Below, piece by piece: positions 45,062 through 54,172 of a stretch of DNA of 64,000 nucleotides. This DNA is from CALBPI01 sp942491885 (GTDB taxonomy: Bacteria; Pseudomonadota; Gammaproteobacteria; Steroidobacterales; Woeseiaceae). How positions within the stretch are numbered: the stretch's first letter is position 1; every line of letters starts with the position of its first letter. The notes beneath the pieces were generated by a model. The model worked only from the letters and a program-made list of their open reading frames with translations, searched no databases and was not told the origin of the DNA. A program made the position numbers and the translations under genes. The stretch lies in contig CALOCQ010000008.1 in the NCBI GenBank assembly GCA_942491885.1, positions 558,001 through 622,000 of the forward strand. Reading direction: 5' to 3'.

Positions 45062-47917
45062 TCAACGATCGAATTCTTCGATAATCGGCTGCAGACCAAG
45101 GGCCTTCTCGACCAACTGCGCCTGTTGCGCGCTGTGCATCTGCGGAATGCCCGCGGCCGGCGCGGCGGCGCCGGAACGACCGACGTAGTGCATCTGGTGG
45201 CGTGCGCGCAGTGGCTCCTGCAGACGATGGCGGATCTGATACCAGGCGCCCTGGTTACGCGGCTCTTCCTGACACCAGATAACCGTCTCAGCCTGCGGAT
45301 ACCGCGCCAGCGAGGCGGCGTACTCGTCGATAGGGAACGGGTAGAGTTGTTCGATACGCACAACGGCGACGTCGTCGATCGACTCTTTATCACGGCGCTC
45401 GATGACGTCGTAGTAAACCTTGCCACTGCAATAGACGACACGCTTGACGTTGTGACGATCGATGTCAGCGGTTTCATCAATAACGAGCTGGAAAGCGCCT
45501 TCACGAAGGTCACTGAGCGGCGATACCGACAGCTTGTGGCGCAGCAGACTCTTCGGCGTCATGACGATGAGCGGCTTGCGTACCGGGCGTATCATCTGGC
45601 GGCGTATCATATGGAACATCTGTGCCGGCGTCGACGGCACGCAGACCTGCATATTGTGCTCTGCACACAGCTGCAGGAAGCGCTCCAGGCGTGCCGATGA
45701 ATGCTCCGGCCCTTGCCCTTCGTAGCCGTGCGGCAGGAACAGCGTCAGCCCGCACAAGCGCCCCCACTTGGCCTCACCCGAACTTATAAACTGGTCGATA
45801 ACCACCTGGGCGCCGTTGGCGAAGTCGCCGAACTGGCCTTCCCAGATCACCAGCGTGCGCGGCTCGGTAGTGGCGAAGCCGTACTCGAAGCCCATGACCG
45901 CTTCTTCAGATAAGAATGAGTCGGTGACGGTAAATGCGTTTTCGCGATCCGCGACGTGCTGCAGCGGAATATATTCCTGACCGGCCTGCTGACCATGCAA
46001 AACCGCGTGCCGGTGGAAGAAAGTGCCGCGCCCGCTATCCTGGCCTGTCAGCCTCACGTTGTAGTCTTCCTCGACGAGGCTCGCGTACGCCATGGTTTCG
46101 GCGAATCCCCAGTCCATGTCCTGGTCGCCGGCAAGCATCGCGACCCGGGCGTCGATGATTCGCGATACACGCGAATGCAATTCAAAGCCTTCCGGCAGCG
46201 TCGTCAGAATCTTGCCAAGCGACTGGATGCTTGTGTCATCGATACGTGTATCCGCCGACGACAACAAATCACCGTCAATGAATGGTGACCAATCTATAGT
46301 GAACTCGTTGCCGATCATGCCGAGCAGCGCGCGTGGCACCGGTCGCCCGTCATCGAGTCGTGCCCGATAACGTTCAATAATGCCGTCAGGCTCATCCGCC
46401 GGCAGCACGCCGTCGGCCACCAGCCTTTCGGCATATAGCTCGCGCGTTGTCTTGTGGCTGCGAATGACTTTGTACATTTCCGGTTGCGTCGCAGCGGGCT
46501 CGTCGGCCTCATTGTGACCAAGCCGGCGATAACAGACGAGATCGATGACCACGTCCTTGCGGTATTTCTGCCGGTAATCGAGCGCCAGTCGCGTCACGCG
46601 AAGCACCGACTCCGGGTCGTCACCGTTCACATGGAAAATCGGCGCCTCGATCATTTTCGCAACGTCACTACAGTACGGCGTCGAACGCGCATCGTCCGGG
46701 TCGCTGGTGGTAAAGCCGATCTGGTTATTGATGACGATATGGACCGTGCCACCCGTCCGGAAGCTCGCAAGCTGAGACATCTGAAATGTCTCGGTGACCA
46801 CGCCCTGCCCCGCGAATGCGGCATCGCCATGAATCAATACCGGCAGGATGGTGTTGCCGGCGTTGTCGCCGCGCCGCAGCTGGCGAGCGCGCACGCTGCC
46901 CTCGACCACCGGGTTAACGATCTCGAGGTGCGACGGGTTAAACGCCATTGTCAGATGCACGTTGCCACCGGGCGTCTTCATGTCGGCCGAAAACCCTTTG
47001 TGATATTTCACATCGCCCGAGCTGATCAGCTGGTCGACCGCGTAGTCGCCCTCAAATTCGGAGAACAGTTCCTGCGGCGCCTTGCCGAGGACATTCACCA
47101 ATACATTGATGCGGCCGCGATGCGCCATGCCCAAAACGAGCTCTTTGATACCGGCCTTGCCGCCGTCCTGCACCAGACTGTCGAGCATGGGAATGAGGCT
47201 TTCGCCGCCTTCCAGCGAAAATCGTTTCTGACCAACGTACTTGGTGTGCAGATAACGCTCGAGGGTTTCGGCGCGGGTCAGCTGCTTGAGCAACCAGCGC
47301 TGCTCTTCCGGCGTCAGCGGTTGAGTACTGCGCGATTCGAACTGTTCCCGCAGCCACAAACGTTCGCGTGAACGGGATATGTGCGCGAACTCGGCGCCGG
47401 TCTTACCGCAATAGATGCGCTTGAGCAACGACAGAATATCGCGCAATTTCATGCGCTCGTGGCCGGTGCCTGCCAGCCCGCCGGTGTAGAACTCGCTGTC
47501 CATGTCGGACTGTTCCAGACCGAGGAAGTCGAAATGCAGCACGCTCGGCTCGGGACGGACCATCATGCCCAGCGGGTCGATATCAGCGATCTGATGGCCG
47601 CGCAACGCATAGACCTGAATCAACCTCGAGACCGCGGCCTGCTTTTCATTCGCCGCCGACGCGACCTTGCTGCCGTTTCCGACCGTGCGCGCCGCTAACG
47701 GCTGTCGTGCCTGTTCTCGCAAGCGCGCAACGATGGGGCTGTGGGCAATTTCGCTATCCGCATCACCAGCGTTGGTCATCGCGCGGAAGTAGTCCCGCCA
47801 ATGCGCCGGGACCGAGGCTTCATCCTCAAGGAAAGCTTCGTAGTATTGCTCAATAATGGCGGCGTTCGCGCCACTCAATGGCGTCGCCCGATACTGCTCC
47901 TGCAGTTCTTTACTCAT
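45062..47917 (-). CDS. sucA: 2-oxoglutarate dehydrogenase E1
   Basis: About 951 residues. Thiamine diphosphate enzyme that decarboxylates 2-oxoglutarate. Visible parts: N-terminal MSKELQEQYRATPLSGANAA, ELVLGMAHRGRINVLVNVLGK, the ThDP motif GDAAFAGQGVV...INNQIGFTTS, and C-terminal WCQEEPRNQGAW. ATG 47917 is where similarity begins; the longer frame to 47956 does not match. There is no strong Shine-Dalgarno. It heads sucA-sucB-lpd and is divergent from an alcohol dehydrogenase, with 237 bp between the two starts. Confidence 0.96.
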   Translation of the reverse strand: MSKELQEQYRATPLSGANAAIIEQYYEAFLEDEASVPAHWRDYFRAMTNAGDADSEIAHSPIVARLREQARQPLAARTVGNGSKVASAANEKQAAVSRLIQVYALRGHQIADIDPLGMMVRPEPSVLHFDFLGLEQSDMDSEFYTGGLAGTGHERMKLRDILSLLKRIYCGKTGAEFAHISRSRERLWLREQFESRSTQPLTPEEQRWLLKQLTRAETLERYLHTKYVGQKRFSLEGGESLIPMLDSLVQDGGKAGIKELVLGMAHRGRINVLVNVLGKAPQELFSEFEGDYAVDQLISSGDVKYHKGFSADMKTPGGNVHLTMAFNPSHLEIVNPVVEGSVRARQLRRGDNAGNTILPVLIHGDAAFAGQGVVTETFQMSQLASFRTGGTVHIVINNQIGFTTSDPDDARSTPYCSDVAKMIEAPIFHVNGDDPESVLRVTRLALDYRQKYRKDVVIDLVCYRRLGHNEADEPAATQPEMYKVIRSHKTTRELYAERLVADGVLPADEPDGIIERYRARLDDGRPVPRALLGMIGNEFTIDWSPFIDGDLLSSADTRIDDTSIQSLGKILTTLPEGFELHSRVSRIIDARVAMLAGDQDMDWGFAETMAYASLVEEDYNVRLTGQDSGRGTFFHRHAVLHGQQAGQEYIPLQHVADRENAFTVTDSFLSEEAVMGFEYGFATTEPRTLVIWEGQFGDFANGAQVVIDQFISSGEAKWGRLCGLTLFLPHGYEGQGPEHSSARLERFLQLCAEHNMQVCVPSTPAQMFHMIRRQMIRPVRKPLIVMTPKSLLRHKLSVSPLSDLREGAFQLVIDETADIDRHNVKRVVYCSGKVYYDVIERRDKESIDDVAVVRIEQLYPFPIDEYAASLARYPQAETVIWCQEEPRNQGAWYQIRHRLQEPLRARHQMHYVGRSGAAAPAAGIPQMHSAQQAQLVEKALGLQPIIEEFDR

Positions 47918-48154
47918 GATGTTTTTTCTGGCGCCGCTGGTGCGCGGCAATCTCAATGTTTATGGGCGATGATTATTTCAGCGTCAGCAGGCGATTTTAC
48001 TTGATACAACAGTCGATTGAAACGTGAAAATGGTGCGGTCTTGCGCGGCTGGTTTATCCGGGACCGTCGCGCGCCCCTGTGGCACCGCAGTGGCGGCGCA
48101 CAAGGTCTCCCGCCTGTTATCATCCGGGATGATTCCCTGCATCCGGAGCAACCC

Positions 48155-49201
48155 GTGAAAGCGGCACAAGTAACCGAAAATGGCGCCCCGCTCGCGCTGG
48201 CTGACATCCCCACTCCCGAACCAACCGGTAACGAGGTCGTTGTAAAGGTCCGTCATTGCGGTATTTGCCACACTGACCTGCATCTGCACGATGGTTATTT
48301 CGGGCTTGGCGGCGACAAGAAGCTGGCACTGCGGCAAGACCTGCCCCTGACGATGGGCCATGAGATCCAGGGCGAGGTGCATGCCTTAGGTGGCGATGTT
48401 GACGGGCTGTCGATCGGCGAATCAGTAGCGATTTATCCGTGGATCGGCTGTGGCAGTTGCGCATTGTGCGCCAGCGAGCGAGAGCACCTGTGCGCTCGTG
48501 GGCGTGCTATCGGCGTGAATGTACCCGGCGGCTACGCTGAGTATGTCGTGGTCGAGGATGCGCGTTATGTCTTGCCGATAGGCGACGTCGATCCGCGCCA
48601 GGCGGCGCTGTTGATGTGTTCCGGACTGAGCGCCTACAGCGCGCTCTCGAAAGCGAAGACCGCCTTCGACAGTGGCGCACCCGTTGCGATCATTGGCTTC
48701 GGAGGCCTTGGCCAGATGGCGCTGGAGATTGCGCGCGCGCGCTTCGGGCGACTGCCCGTCGTTGTCGATGTCACGCCCGAAAAACTGGCACTTGCCCGCT
48801 CGCTTGGTGCGACGGCCTACGACCTGAATGCCGACAACGTCGCGCGCGAGATCAAATCGACGCATGGCGACATGGGTGCGGTCATCGATTTCGTCGGTGC
48901 AGAGTCGACCAGCACAGTAGCCGGGCGCATAAGCGGGCAAGCCGGACATATCGTGATTGTCGGCTTGTTCGGCGGCACGTTCAGCACACCGTTGCCGCTG
49001 ATGGCGTTACGCGGCACGACCATTCAAGGCAGCTACGTCGGCACATTAGCCGACGCACGCACGGTGCTGGCCCTCGCCGGCGAGGGCAAATTGCAGCCGA
49101 TCGACGTATCCGGCTGCGAACTCGACGACGTCAATAAAGCAATAGATAGCTTAAGAAACGGGAAAGTAAAGGGAAGAATGACTATTAATATCAATAGTTA
49201 A
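48155..49201 (+). CDS. Zinc-dependent medium-chain alcohol dehydrogenase
   Basis: About 348 residues. Catalytic zinc Cys and His in CGICHTDLHL and MGHEIQGE, structural zinc cysteines in CGSCALCASEREHLC, and the NAD(P) fold motif IIGFGGLGQMAL. The substrate is not clear; the DGYFGLGG loop and the GYAEYVVVED region resemble several MDR subfamilies. I choose GTG 48155 because GGAG lies 5-6 bases upstream and the conserved N-terminus begins there; the upstream open frame to 48017 is unlikely. The 3' end is followed by an AT-rich stretch. Confidence 0.87.
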   Translation: MKAAQVTENGAPLALADIPTPEPTGNEVVVKVRHCGICHTDLHLHDGYFGLGGDKKLALRQDLPLTMGHEIQGEVHALGGDVDGLSIGESVAIYPWIGCGSCALCASEREHLCARGRAIGVNVPGGYAEYVVVEDARYVLPIGDVDPRQAALLMCSGLSAYSALSKAKTAFDSGAPVAIIGFGGLGQMALEIARARFGRLPVVVDVTPEKLALARSLGATAYDLNADNVAREIKSTHGDMGAVIDFVGAESTSTVAGRISGQAGHIVIVGLFGGTFSTPLPLMALRGTTIQGSYVGTLADARTVLALAGEGKLQPIDVSGCELDDVNKAIDSLRNGKVKGRMTININS

Positions 49202-49352
49202 TATCCGTTTTTTAAAGTTATTTATTCCACTGGTTCTGTCGTTACGTATTAAGTCATATTCCCCGTTAAGCTTGCGTTCAGGCTGGTGCCACTACAGTGT
49301 TAGGCGTATCAACAGACTCGCGCCTTATTAATGCGCGGCGAAGGAACTCACG

Positions 49353-51188
49353 ATGCGACCCAAACAGCGCAACGATTTAGCAAACACGAGCACGCGCCTC
49401 TCGGCCGGCGCACTGGCATTGCTTTGCCTGATGCTGGGCCCATTCAATGCCCTGGCACAAAATACGGTTGAGGCAGATCCGGCGACCTTGCTCGCCCCGG
49501 CGGAGCTTGAACAGCTCGTCGCACCACTGGCGCTTTACCCGGACGATCTGCTGGCGATCATGTTGCCGGCGTCGACCTATCCGCTGCAGGTTGTTGAAGC
49601 CGCGCGCTATCTGGAAGCCCGGGAGGCCGACCCGTCGTTGGCGCCGGATGAGGCATGGGATGATTCCATCGTCGCACTGCTCAATTATCCGGAAGCGCTC
49701 GCGCTGCTGAACGACGATCTTGACTGGACCTGGCAACTCGGCGAGGCCGTTCTGGCGCAACAGGCTGAAGTTATTGAGGCCGTCGAGCTGTTTCGCGACG
49801 AGGCGTACCTTGCCGGCAATCTCGAGACCGACGAATATCAGGTCGTCGAGCGCAGCGACGAAGGCATACGAATCATCCCGGCTGATCCCGAGGTTATCTA
49901 CGTCCCTTACTACGATCCGGTCTACGTAACCGTACGTTCGCCGTATCGCGCCTACTACTACCACGACCGCGGCTACCCGCTGTACTACTACCCTTATGAC
50001 GTTGGCCATCGCTTCTATGGCGGCCTGTTCTGGGGGGTATCTACGGCATTCAGCATCTCCTGGCATAGCCGCTATCTGCACCTGAACTACTACGATCATT
50101 ACGGGCATCCGTATTACGGACGGCCTTACCACCACGCACGCTATTACCGTCATCGTCGCAGCATCGACCACCATGTCTATGTAGGCGGTGTGCGCCAACA
50201 GCATCGTGGCAACTCCTACCGCTGGTATCCGGGCAGCCATCATGGCAGCCGTCCGGGCTACAACCGCTATCGGGCCGGGCCGAACCGCCGCGTGCTGACC
50301 TATAACCAGCAGGGCCTCACACCCCGCGCCGAGCGGGCGCGCCGGATCAACCAGACGCGCCAGAACAAGCGTACTTACGACAATGTCATCGATCGCGACC
50401 GCAATGCGTCGCGTTCGAACAGCAACAGATCGGGCGCAAACGCGAACCGGAGCAATCGTTTTGCCAGCACGTCGTCCGAGCGCTCCCAGCAAAGACGAAC
50501 TGCGAATGGCGATGCCGCGGGACAACGGCGTTCGGCGGGCGGCGATGCCGTGCGCAACCAACGTAGCAACGATAGCCGGTTTGCACGCCGCACCAGCGAC
50601 GGTGCCCGTGCCCGCGAGCGGACGAACACGGCGAGTCGGTTCGCCGGCTCGCAAGGCCAGCGCGAGCGCACGACAACGACAAACAATCGTCGTCAGGCTG
50701 ACACACAAAATAATGGTGTGAGCCGGTTTAGCCAACGCAATGCCCAGCGTCCGACAACGACCGCGCGCACGCAGCGCAGCGCGACGCCGCGTGCGACCAA
50801 CAATGCGGCGCGCTCAGCGGCGAATCGCGAGCAAAGCGCCCGCTATACCGCACGGCAAACACCGGCTGGCGCGCAACGCTCTACCCGGGCGACGCGGCCC
50901 GCCCTAAGCAGACCGGAGGCGCAGCGTCGTAGCGAGAGTCGTGCCGCACCGCGCAACGTAACGCAGCGCAGCACCAACCGACAGGCACCGCCGGCACAAC
51001 GCTCGAGCCGCAGCGCCAGCCGTGCAACGCAGCCCTCGAGTCGCAATGCGAGCCGCGCCTCACAGTCCTCGAATCGCAGTGCCAGTCGTTCACCGCAGCG
51101 CTCAAGCCGCAGCACCAGTCGCTCTGCGCCGCGCGCGAGCGGAAGCTCACGCTCCGGCGACCGCCGTTCGAGCTCGCGCAAGCGCTAG
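49353..51188 (+). CDS. Exported DUF3300 protein with long Arg/Ser-rich tail
   Basis: 611 residues. A signal peptide ends near NALAQ. The N-terminal third is the DUF3300 domain: LEQLVAPLALYPDDLLAIML, YPLQVVEAARYL, DEGIRIIPADPEVIYVPYYD. A Tyr/His-rich middle (about residues 190-280) and a basic, Ser/Arg/Asn/Gln-rich low-complexity tail (about 330-611) follow. The tail is unlikely to be folded and could bind nucleic acid or polyanions. ATG 49353 has AAGGAA 7 bases upstream. Function unknown. The repetitive coding bias also leaves a 452-codon open frame on the other strand, which I reject. Confidence 0.8.
   Translation: MRPKQRNDLANTSTRLSAGALALLCLMLGPFNALAQNTVEADPATLLAPAELEQLVAPLALYPDDLLAIMLPASTYPLQVVEAARYLEAREADPSLAPDEAWDDSIVALLNYPEALALLNDDLDWTWQLGEAVLAQQAEVIEAVELFRDEAYLAGNLETDEYQVVERSDEGIRIIPADPEVIYVPYYDPVYVTVRSPYRAYYYHDRGYPLYYYPYDVGHRFYGGLFWGVSTAFSISWHSRYLHLNYYDHYGHPYYGRPYHHARYYRHRRSIDHHVYVGGVRQQHRGNSYRWYPGSHHGSRPGYNRYRAGPNRRVLTYNQQGLTPRAERARRINQTRQNKRTYDNVIDRDRNASRSNSNRSGANANRSNRFASTSSERSQQRRTANGDAAGQRRSAGGDAVRNQRSNDSRFARRTSDGARARERTNTASRFAGSQGQRERTTTTNNRRQADTQNNGVSRFSQRNAQRPTTTARTQRSATPRATNNAARSAANREQSARYTARQTPAGAQRSTRATRPALSRPEAQRRSESRAAPRNVTQRSTNRQAPPAQRSSRSASRATQPSSRNASRASQSSNRSASRSPQRSSRSTSRSAPRASGSSRSGDRRSSSRKR
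50990..51180 (+). repeat. Imperfect tandem repeat encoding Arg/Ser units
   Basis: The end of the DUF3300 gene encodes repeated units of about 10-12 residues, such as RSSRSASRA, SSRNASRA, SSNRSASRS and RSSRSTSRS. The DNA repeats are imperfect with changed third positions, so they are older duplications held by selection on protein composition. Confidence 0.7.
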
Positions 51189-51294
51189 CGAGCGCACCGC
51201 CAGCCGTTTTCCGACAGCGCGTCATCGGGCAGGCATCCGCCCCGGATCGAGACAAATCGCCGCCTTGATGGCATCATTGCGGGCCACGCACGCG

Positions 51295-51371
51295 GCGCCC
51301 GTAGCTCAGTCGGATAGAGCGCAGGATTCCTAATCCTGAGGCCAGAGGTTCGAATCCTCTCGGGCGCACCA
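51295..51371 (+). tRNA. tRNA-Arg (anticodon CCU)
   Basis: A 77-nt cloverleaf with encoded CCA. The acceptor stem is GCGCCCG paired with CGGGCGC, the D arm GCTCAGTCGGATAGAGC, the anticodon loop TTCCTAA (anticodon CCT), and the T arm GAGGTTCGAATCCTC. The GNAT gene begins 10 bp after its end, so the two may be on one transcript. Confidence 0.97.
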
Positions 51372-51381
51372 AGAACACACT

Positions 51382-51849
51382 ATGACGCTTACCATCCGCG
51401 ACGCCGCATCTACCGACACCGACACCATCGCCGACTTCAATGCGCGCATGGCGCAGGAAACCGAAAACAAGACACTTGATCCTGCTTTGATCCGGCGCGG
51501 CGTCGCAGCGCTGATCGCCGATCCGGCCAAGGGCCGTTACTGGATTGCTGAACGCGATGGCGCAACGCTCGGCCAGATCATGGTCACCTGGGAATGGAGC
51601 GACTGGCGAAACGGTTGGTTCTGGTGGATTCAAAGCGTCTATGTCGCACCCGAGGCGCGTCGGTCCGGGATATTTCGCGCGCTCTACGAGACGGTGAAAG
51701 ACGCTGCCATCATTAGCGGCGACGCGTGCGGACTAAGACTTTACGTGGAACGCGACAACCGGCGCGCGACGGAGACCTACGTTGCGCTTGGCATGCATGA
51801 CGCGGGCTACAACATACTTGAAACTACACTGGACAAAAAAGAGGGATAA
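51382..51849 (+). CDS. GNAT-family N-acetyltransferase
   Basis: 155 residues. The fold matches GNAT: IRDAASTDTDTIADFNARMA at the start, the acetyl-CoA-binding strand and loop IQSVYVAPEARRSGIFRALY, and LRLYVERDNRRATETYVALGM towards the end. The substrate is unknown. It follows tRNA-Arg by 10 bp and is followed after 2 bp by bcp, so it is probably co-transcribed with the peroxiredoxin. The 5' untranslated part has no obvious ribosome site. Confidence 0.85.
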   Translation: MTLTIRDAASTDTDTIADFNARMAQETENKTLDPALIRRGVAALIADPAKGRYWIAERDGATLGQIMVTWEWSDWRNGWFWWIQSVYVAPEARRSGIFRALYETVKDAAIISGDACGLRLYVERDNRRATETYVALGMHDAGYNILETTLDKKEG

Positions 51850-51851
51850 CG

Positions 51852-52304
51852 ATGCTCAAACCCGGCTCCACCGCCCCGGACTTTGCACTGGAAGATGCGC
51901 ACGGCAACACAGTGACACTGGATGAACTGCTCAAACAAGGGCCGTTAATTCTCTATTTCTACCCGGCCGATTTCACGCCGGGCTGCACGAAAGAGGCGTG
52001 CGCCATTCGTGATATCCACGATGACATCCTGGCAACCGGCTTGCAGGTCGTCGGCGTCAGTCCGCAGGAAGGCGGCAGCCACCAACGCTTCGCCGAAAAG
52101 TATGAGCTGCCGTTCCCGTTACTGTGTGACGCCGACAAGACGGTTGCCCGCGCCTATGATCTCGACGGGCCGCTAGGCTTCGGTATTCGACGAGGCACTT
52201 ATCTGGTCAATCCTGACAAGACCATCGCAGATGCCGTATTGGCGGATATCGCCATCGGGAAGCACCTGAAGTTCATCGAAAACGCGATGGCGCTCGTCGA
52301 ATAA
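51852..52304 (+). CDS. bcp: Thiol peroxidase, BCP/PrxQ-type peroxiredoxin
   Basis: 150 residues. Peroxidatic Cys in FTPGCTKEACAIRD and the resolving Cys five residues later (the Cys-x4-Cys arrangement of the BCP type). It reduces H2O2 and organic peroxides with thioredoxin. It lies 2 bp after the GNAT gene; translation probably couples. Confidence 0.94.
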   Translation: MLKPGSTAPDFALEDAHGNTVTLDELLKQGPLILYFYPADFTPGCTKEACAIRDIHDDILATGLQVVGVSPQEGGSHQRFAEKYELPFPLLCDADKTVARAYDLDGPLGFGIRRGTYLVNPDKTIADAVLADIAIGKHLKFIENAMALVE

Positions 52305-52348
52305 GCTTTCCGTGTACGAGCTACAGCTGGCAAGCGCAGCAGTTGGAG

Positions 52349-52765
52349 TTAGCAGGCGCAGCAGCTGACAACAATTTGCCGGCTATGACGCCGGGCGCGG
52401 TGCTCCCACAAGTAAGCCCCCTGCCAGGTGCCAAGCAGCAGACGACCTTCTGCAAACGGTATCGCGAGCGAAGTTTGTGTCAGCACGCTGCGCACATGCG
52501 CCGGCATATCGTCCGGGCCCTCGTCGTCATGCTCGAAGCGCGGATCGCCATCCGGCACCAGATCGGCAAAAAACCGCTCGAGGTCGGTGCGCACCTCGGG
52601 TGCTGCGTTCTCGGTGATCAACAGCGATGCGCTGGTGTGGCGCACGAACACGTGGCAAAGGCCGTGCGCAATGTCGGCTGCGCTAACACAGCCTTGCAGC
52701 GCAGCAGAAATCTCGTAGAAGCCGCGGCCCTCGGTGGGCACATTAAGCGTTTGTGGCCGGCTCAC
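52349..52765 (-). CDS. yjbQ: YjbQ/UPF0047-family protein
   Basis: 138 residues. The family pattern is visible in LCHVFVRHTSASLLITENAAPEVRTDLERFF and in GTWQGAYLWEHRARRHSR near the end. Members have weak thiamine-phosphate synthase activity in E. coli, but the physiological role is uncertain. The start is GTG (52763-52765), overlapping the stop of the histidine phosphatase as GTGA, so the pair is translationally coupled. Confidence 0.88.
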   Translation of the reverse strand: MSRPQTLNVPTEGRGFYEISAALQGCVSAADIAHGLCHVFVRHTSASLLITENAAPEVRTDLERFFADLVPDGDPRFEHDDEGPDDMPAHVRSVLTQTSLAIPFAEGRLLLGTWQGAYLWEHRARRHSRQIVVSCCAC

Positions 52766-53358
52766 GACCCGGCCGCTACGAACGGCGCACCGTATCGCAG
52801 CCGCAGTGTTTTGACTTTGCCGAACCAGGGAATCGTCACGATATACAGATTATCGTACTCGCCGCCCTCATCGATCGGCGGCACTTTCTTGCTGCCGCCA
52901 AGCTCTGCGATCATCGGCGCTATTGTATTGGAGTGCCCCACGATCAAAACGATCTTGCCCTTGTGGCGCGCGACAATTTCAGTGACCGCCGTTTCGACAT
53001 TCGCGGCATCGAATGGCCGCGGATCAAGCCCGGCGCGTCTTGCCACGGGGCGCGCGGTATCCAGCGTGCGCCGGTATTGGGAGACGTAGACGGCATCGAT
53101 GCCGGCGACGACGTCGATGTCGGAAAGCAGGCGCTCCAGCTCCAGCGCGCGTTGGGTGCCGGCGACAGACAAGCCCGGGTTGTCCGCCGGCGTCACGGCC
53201 TTCTCGGCGTGGCGCACAAAGATCAGCGTCGTGGTTGCCTGGGATTCGAAAAACCACGCGAGCCCGATGCTGGCGACCACGAACAACAGGATTGCCGACC
53301 AGCGATTTTGCTGTCGGCGGCGTCGTCGAGCCTGCTTTTCAAGTTCAGTTATAGCCAC
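52762..53358 (-). CDS. Membrane-anchored histidine phosphatase (SixA/phosphoglycerate-mutase type)
   Basis: 198 residues. A basic N-terminus and one membrane segment (RWSAILLFVVASIGLAWFFES) precede the phosphatase domain, which should face the periplasm. The catalytic motif is LIFVRHAEKAV (RHG-type, here RHA); the second His is in IVLIVGHSNTIAP. It resembles SixA-like phosphatases but is anchored. It is translationally coupled to yjbQ. Confidence 0.84.
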   Translation of the reverse strand: MAITELEKQARRRRRQQNRWSAILLFVVASIGLAWFFESQATTTLIFVRHAEKAVTPADNPGLSVAGTQRALELERLLSDIDVVAGIDAVYVSQYRRTLDTARPVARRAGLDPRPFDAANVETAVTEIVARHKGKIVLIVGHSNTIAPMIAELGGSKKVPPIDEGGEYDNLYIVTIPWFGKVKTLRLRYGAPFVAAGS

Positions 53359-53402
53359 TCGCGGAGCTTACTCAGTTTGATCTGACGGCGCCAGCAAGCG
53401 AC

Positions 53403-53717
53403 TCAGTCGTCGATGACCCGGTAGTCGCCTTCCAGCGTTTCGTGCGAAGTTGCCTTGTTCGACCGCGGCGCGCCGTCAATATCGACATTGATCGGCCCTA
53501 CCTTGCGTTTCCACCACCACAATCGCACCGCAAAAACGGCTGCGACAGCAAGCGCCAGACCGACAAAAATCACCAGCAGGAAACCACCCGCGAGCAACGC
53601 CAGAACGAACACCGCAACACCGGCCAGTCCGCTGAAAATACGCGCGAACAAGCCCATCGGCTGGGGCTCGTTGCCACCAAAGCGAATACGATAAAAACGG
53701 GGATCGTCAGGATTCAT
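53403..53717 (-). CDS. Small membrane protein, unknown
   Basis: 104 residues. An N-terminal hydrophilic part (NPDDPRFYRIRFGGNEPQPMG) is followed by two close membrane spans (FARIFSGLAGVAVFVLALLAG and FLLVIFVGLALAVAAVFAV), a basic WWWKRK boundary and an acidic tail ending YRVIDD. I recognise no family. It lies on the minus strand between the histidine phosphatase and tRNA-Ser. Confidence 0.65.
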   Translation of the reverse strand: MNPDDPRFYRIRFGGNEPQPMGLFARIFSGLAGVAVFVLALLAGGFLLVIFVGLALAVAAVFAVRLWWWKRKVGPINVDIDGAPRSNKATSHETLEGDYRVIDD

Positions 53718-53831
53718 AACTCAATAATGCCGCCGATTGACAGGAATACAAACGTTTTGACATCGGATCGCGTAAAAAAGTCCCGTCAGCGGTTGAATAG
53801 CCGACAGCATACGGGGACAATTACGCCCCTC

Positions 53832-53922
53832 GGAGGGGTGGCAGAGCGGTTGAATGCACCGGTCTTGAAAACCGGCAAGGGTTAATAGCCCTTCGAGGGT
53901 TCGAATCCCTCCTCCTCCGCCA
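53832..53922 (+). tRNA. tRNA-Ser (anticodon UGA)
   Basis: A 91-nt tRNA with the long variable arm of serine tRNAs. The acceptor stem is GGAGGGG with CTCCTCC, the anticodon loop CTTGAAA (anticodon TGA), the variable stem AAGGGTTAATAGCCCTT, and the T arm GAGGGTTCGAATCCCTC; a G discriminator and encoded CCA end it. The serS gene lies 3.9 kb away on the other strand. Confidence 0.97.
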
Positions 53923-54131
53923 TTTTTCGGTTGCCCGCTGCCGGGGCAACCCAATCGCTGCGCTTACGTGCCGACGCTGTCTGTCCGCCACCCAGCCGTT
54001 GCAGCCGCCTCGCGGCCCGCAGTTTCGGCCTGCGAGCCGACATAACGCCCGACGTTCGCGATTGTCGAAGCCGATAATCGCAATTTCCTGCTGATCCCTG
54101 CAGCCAACGGCACATGTAGCCAGTGGCAGTT

Positions 54132-54140
54132 TGCTATGCT
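54132..54140 (+). promoter_or_regulatory. Extended -10 promoter (TGcTATGCT) for the Bax-inhibitor-type gene
   Basis: An extended -10 element sits 33 bp before the start codon at 54173. There is no recognisable -35, which is usual for extended -10 promoters. AAGGA lies 9 bases before the ATG. Confidence 0.5.
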
Positions 54141-54172
54141 TAGGTCAGGAAACACATTAAGGACACCCCATC

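Noticed and set aside
46454..47371. A 305-codon open frame opposite sucA
   Set aside because: sucA is a full-length conserved gene on the minus strand; the antisense frame has no similarity and no ribosome site.
49377..50735. A 452-codon open frame on the minus strand, opposite the DUF3300 gene
   Set aside because: The plus-strand gene has a signal peptide, a known domain and a ribosome site. The antisense frame is open because of the biased codons of the Tyr/His/Arg-rich sequence; it contains monotonous V/A/R-rich text and no start signal.
51295..51371. tRNA-Arg (and tRNA-Lys, tRNA-Ser) as integration sites of a mobile element
   Set aside because: No integrase, no duplicated tRNA 3' end and no accessory cargo are found beside any of the three tRNAs; neighbours are ordinary chromosomal genes.
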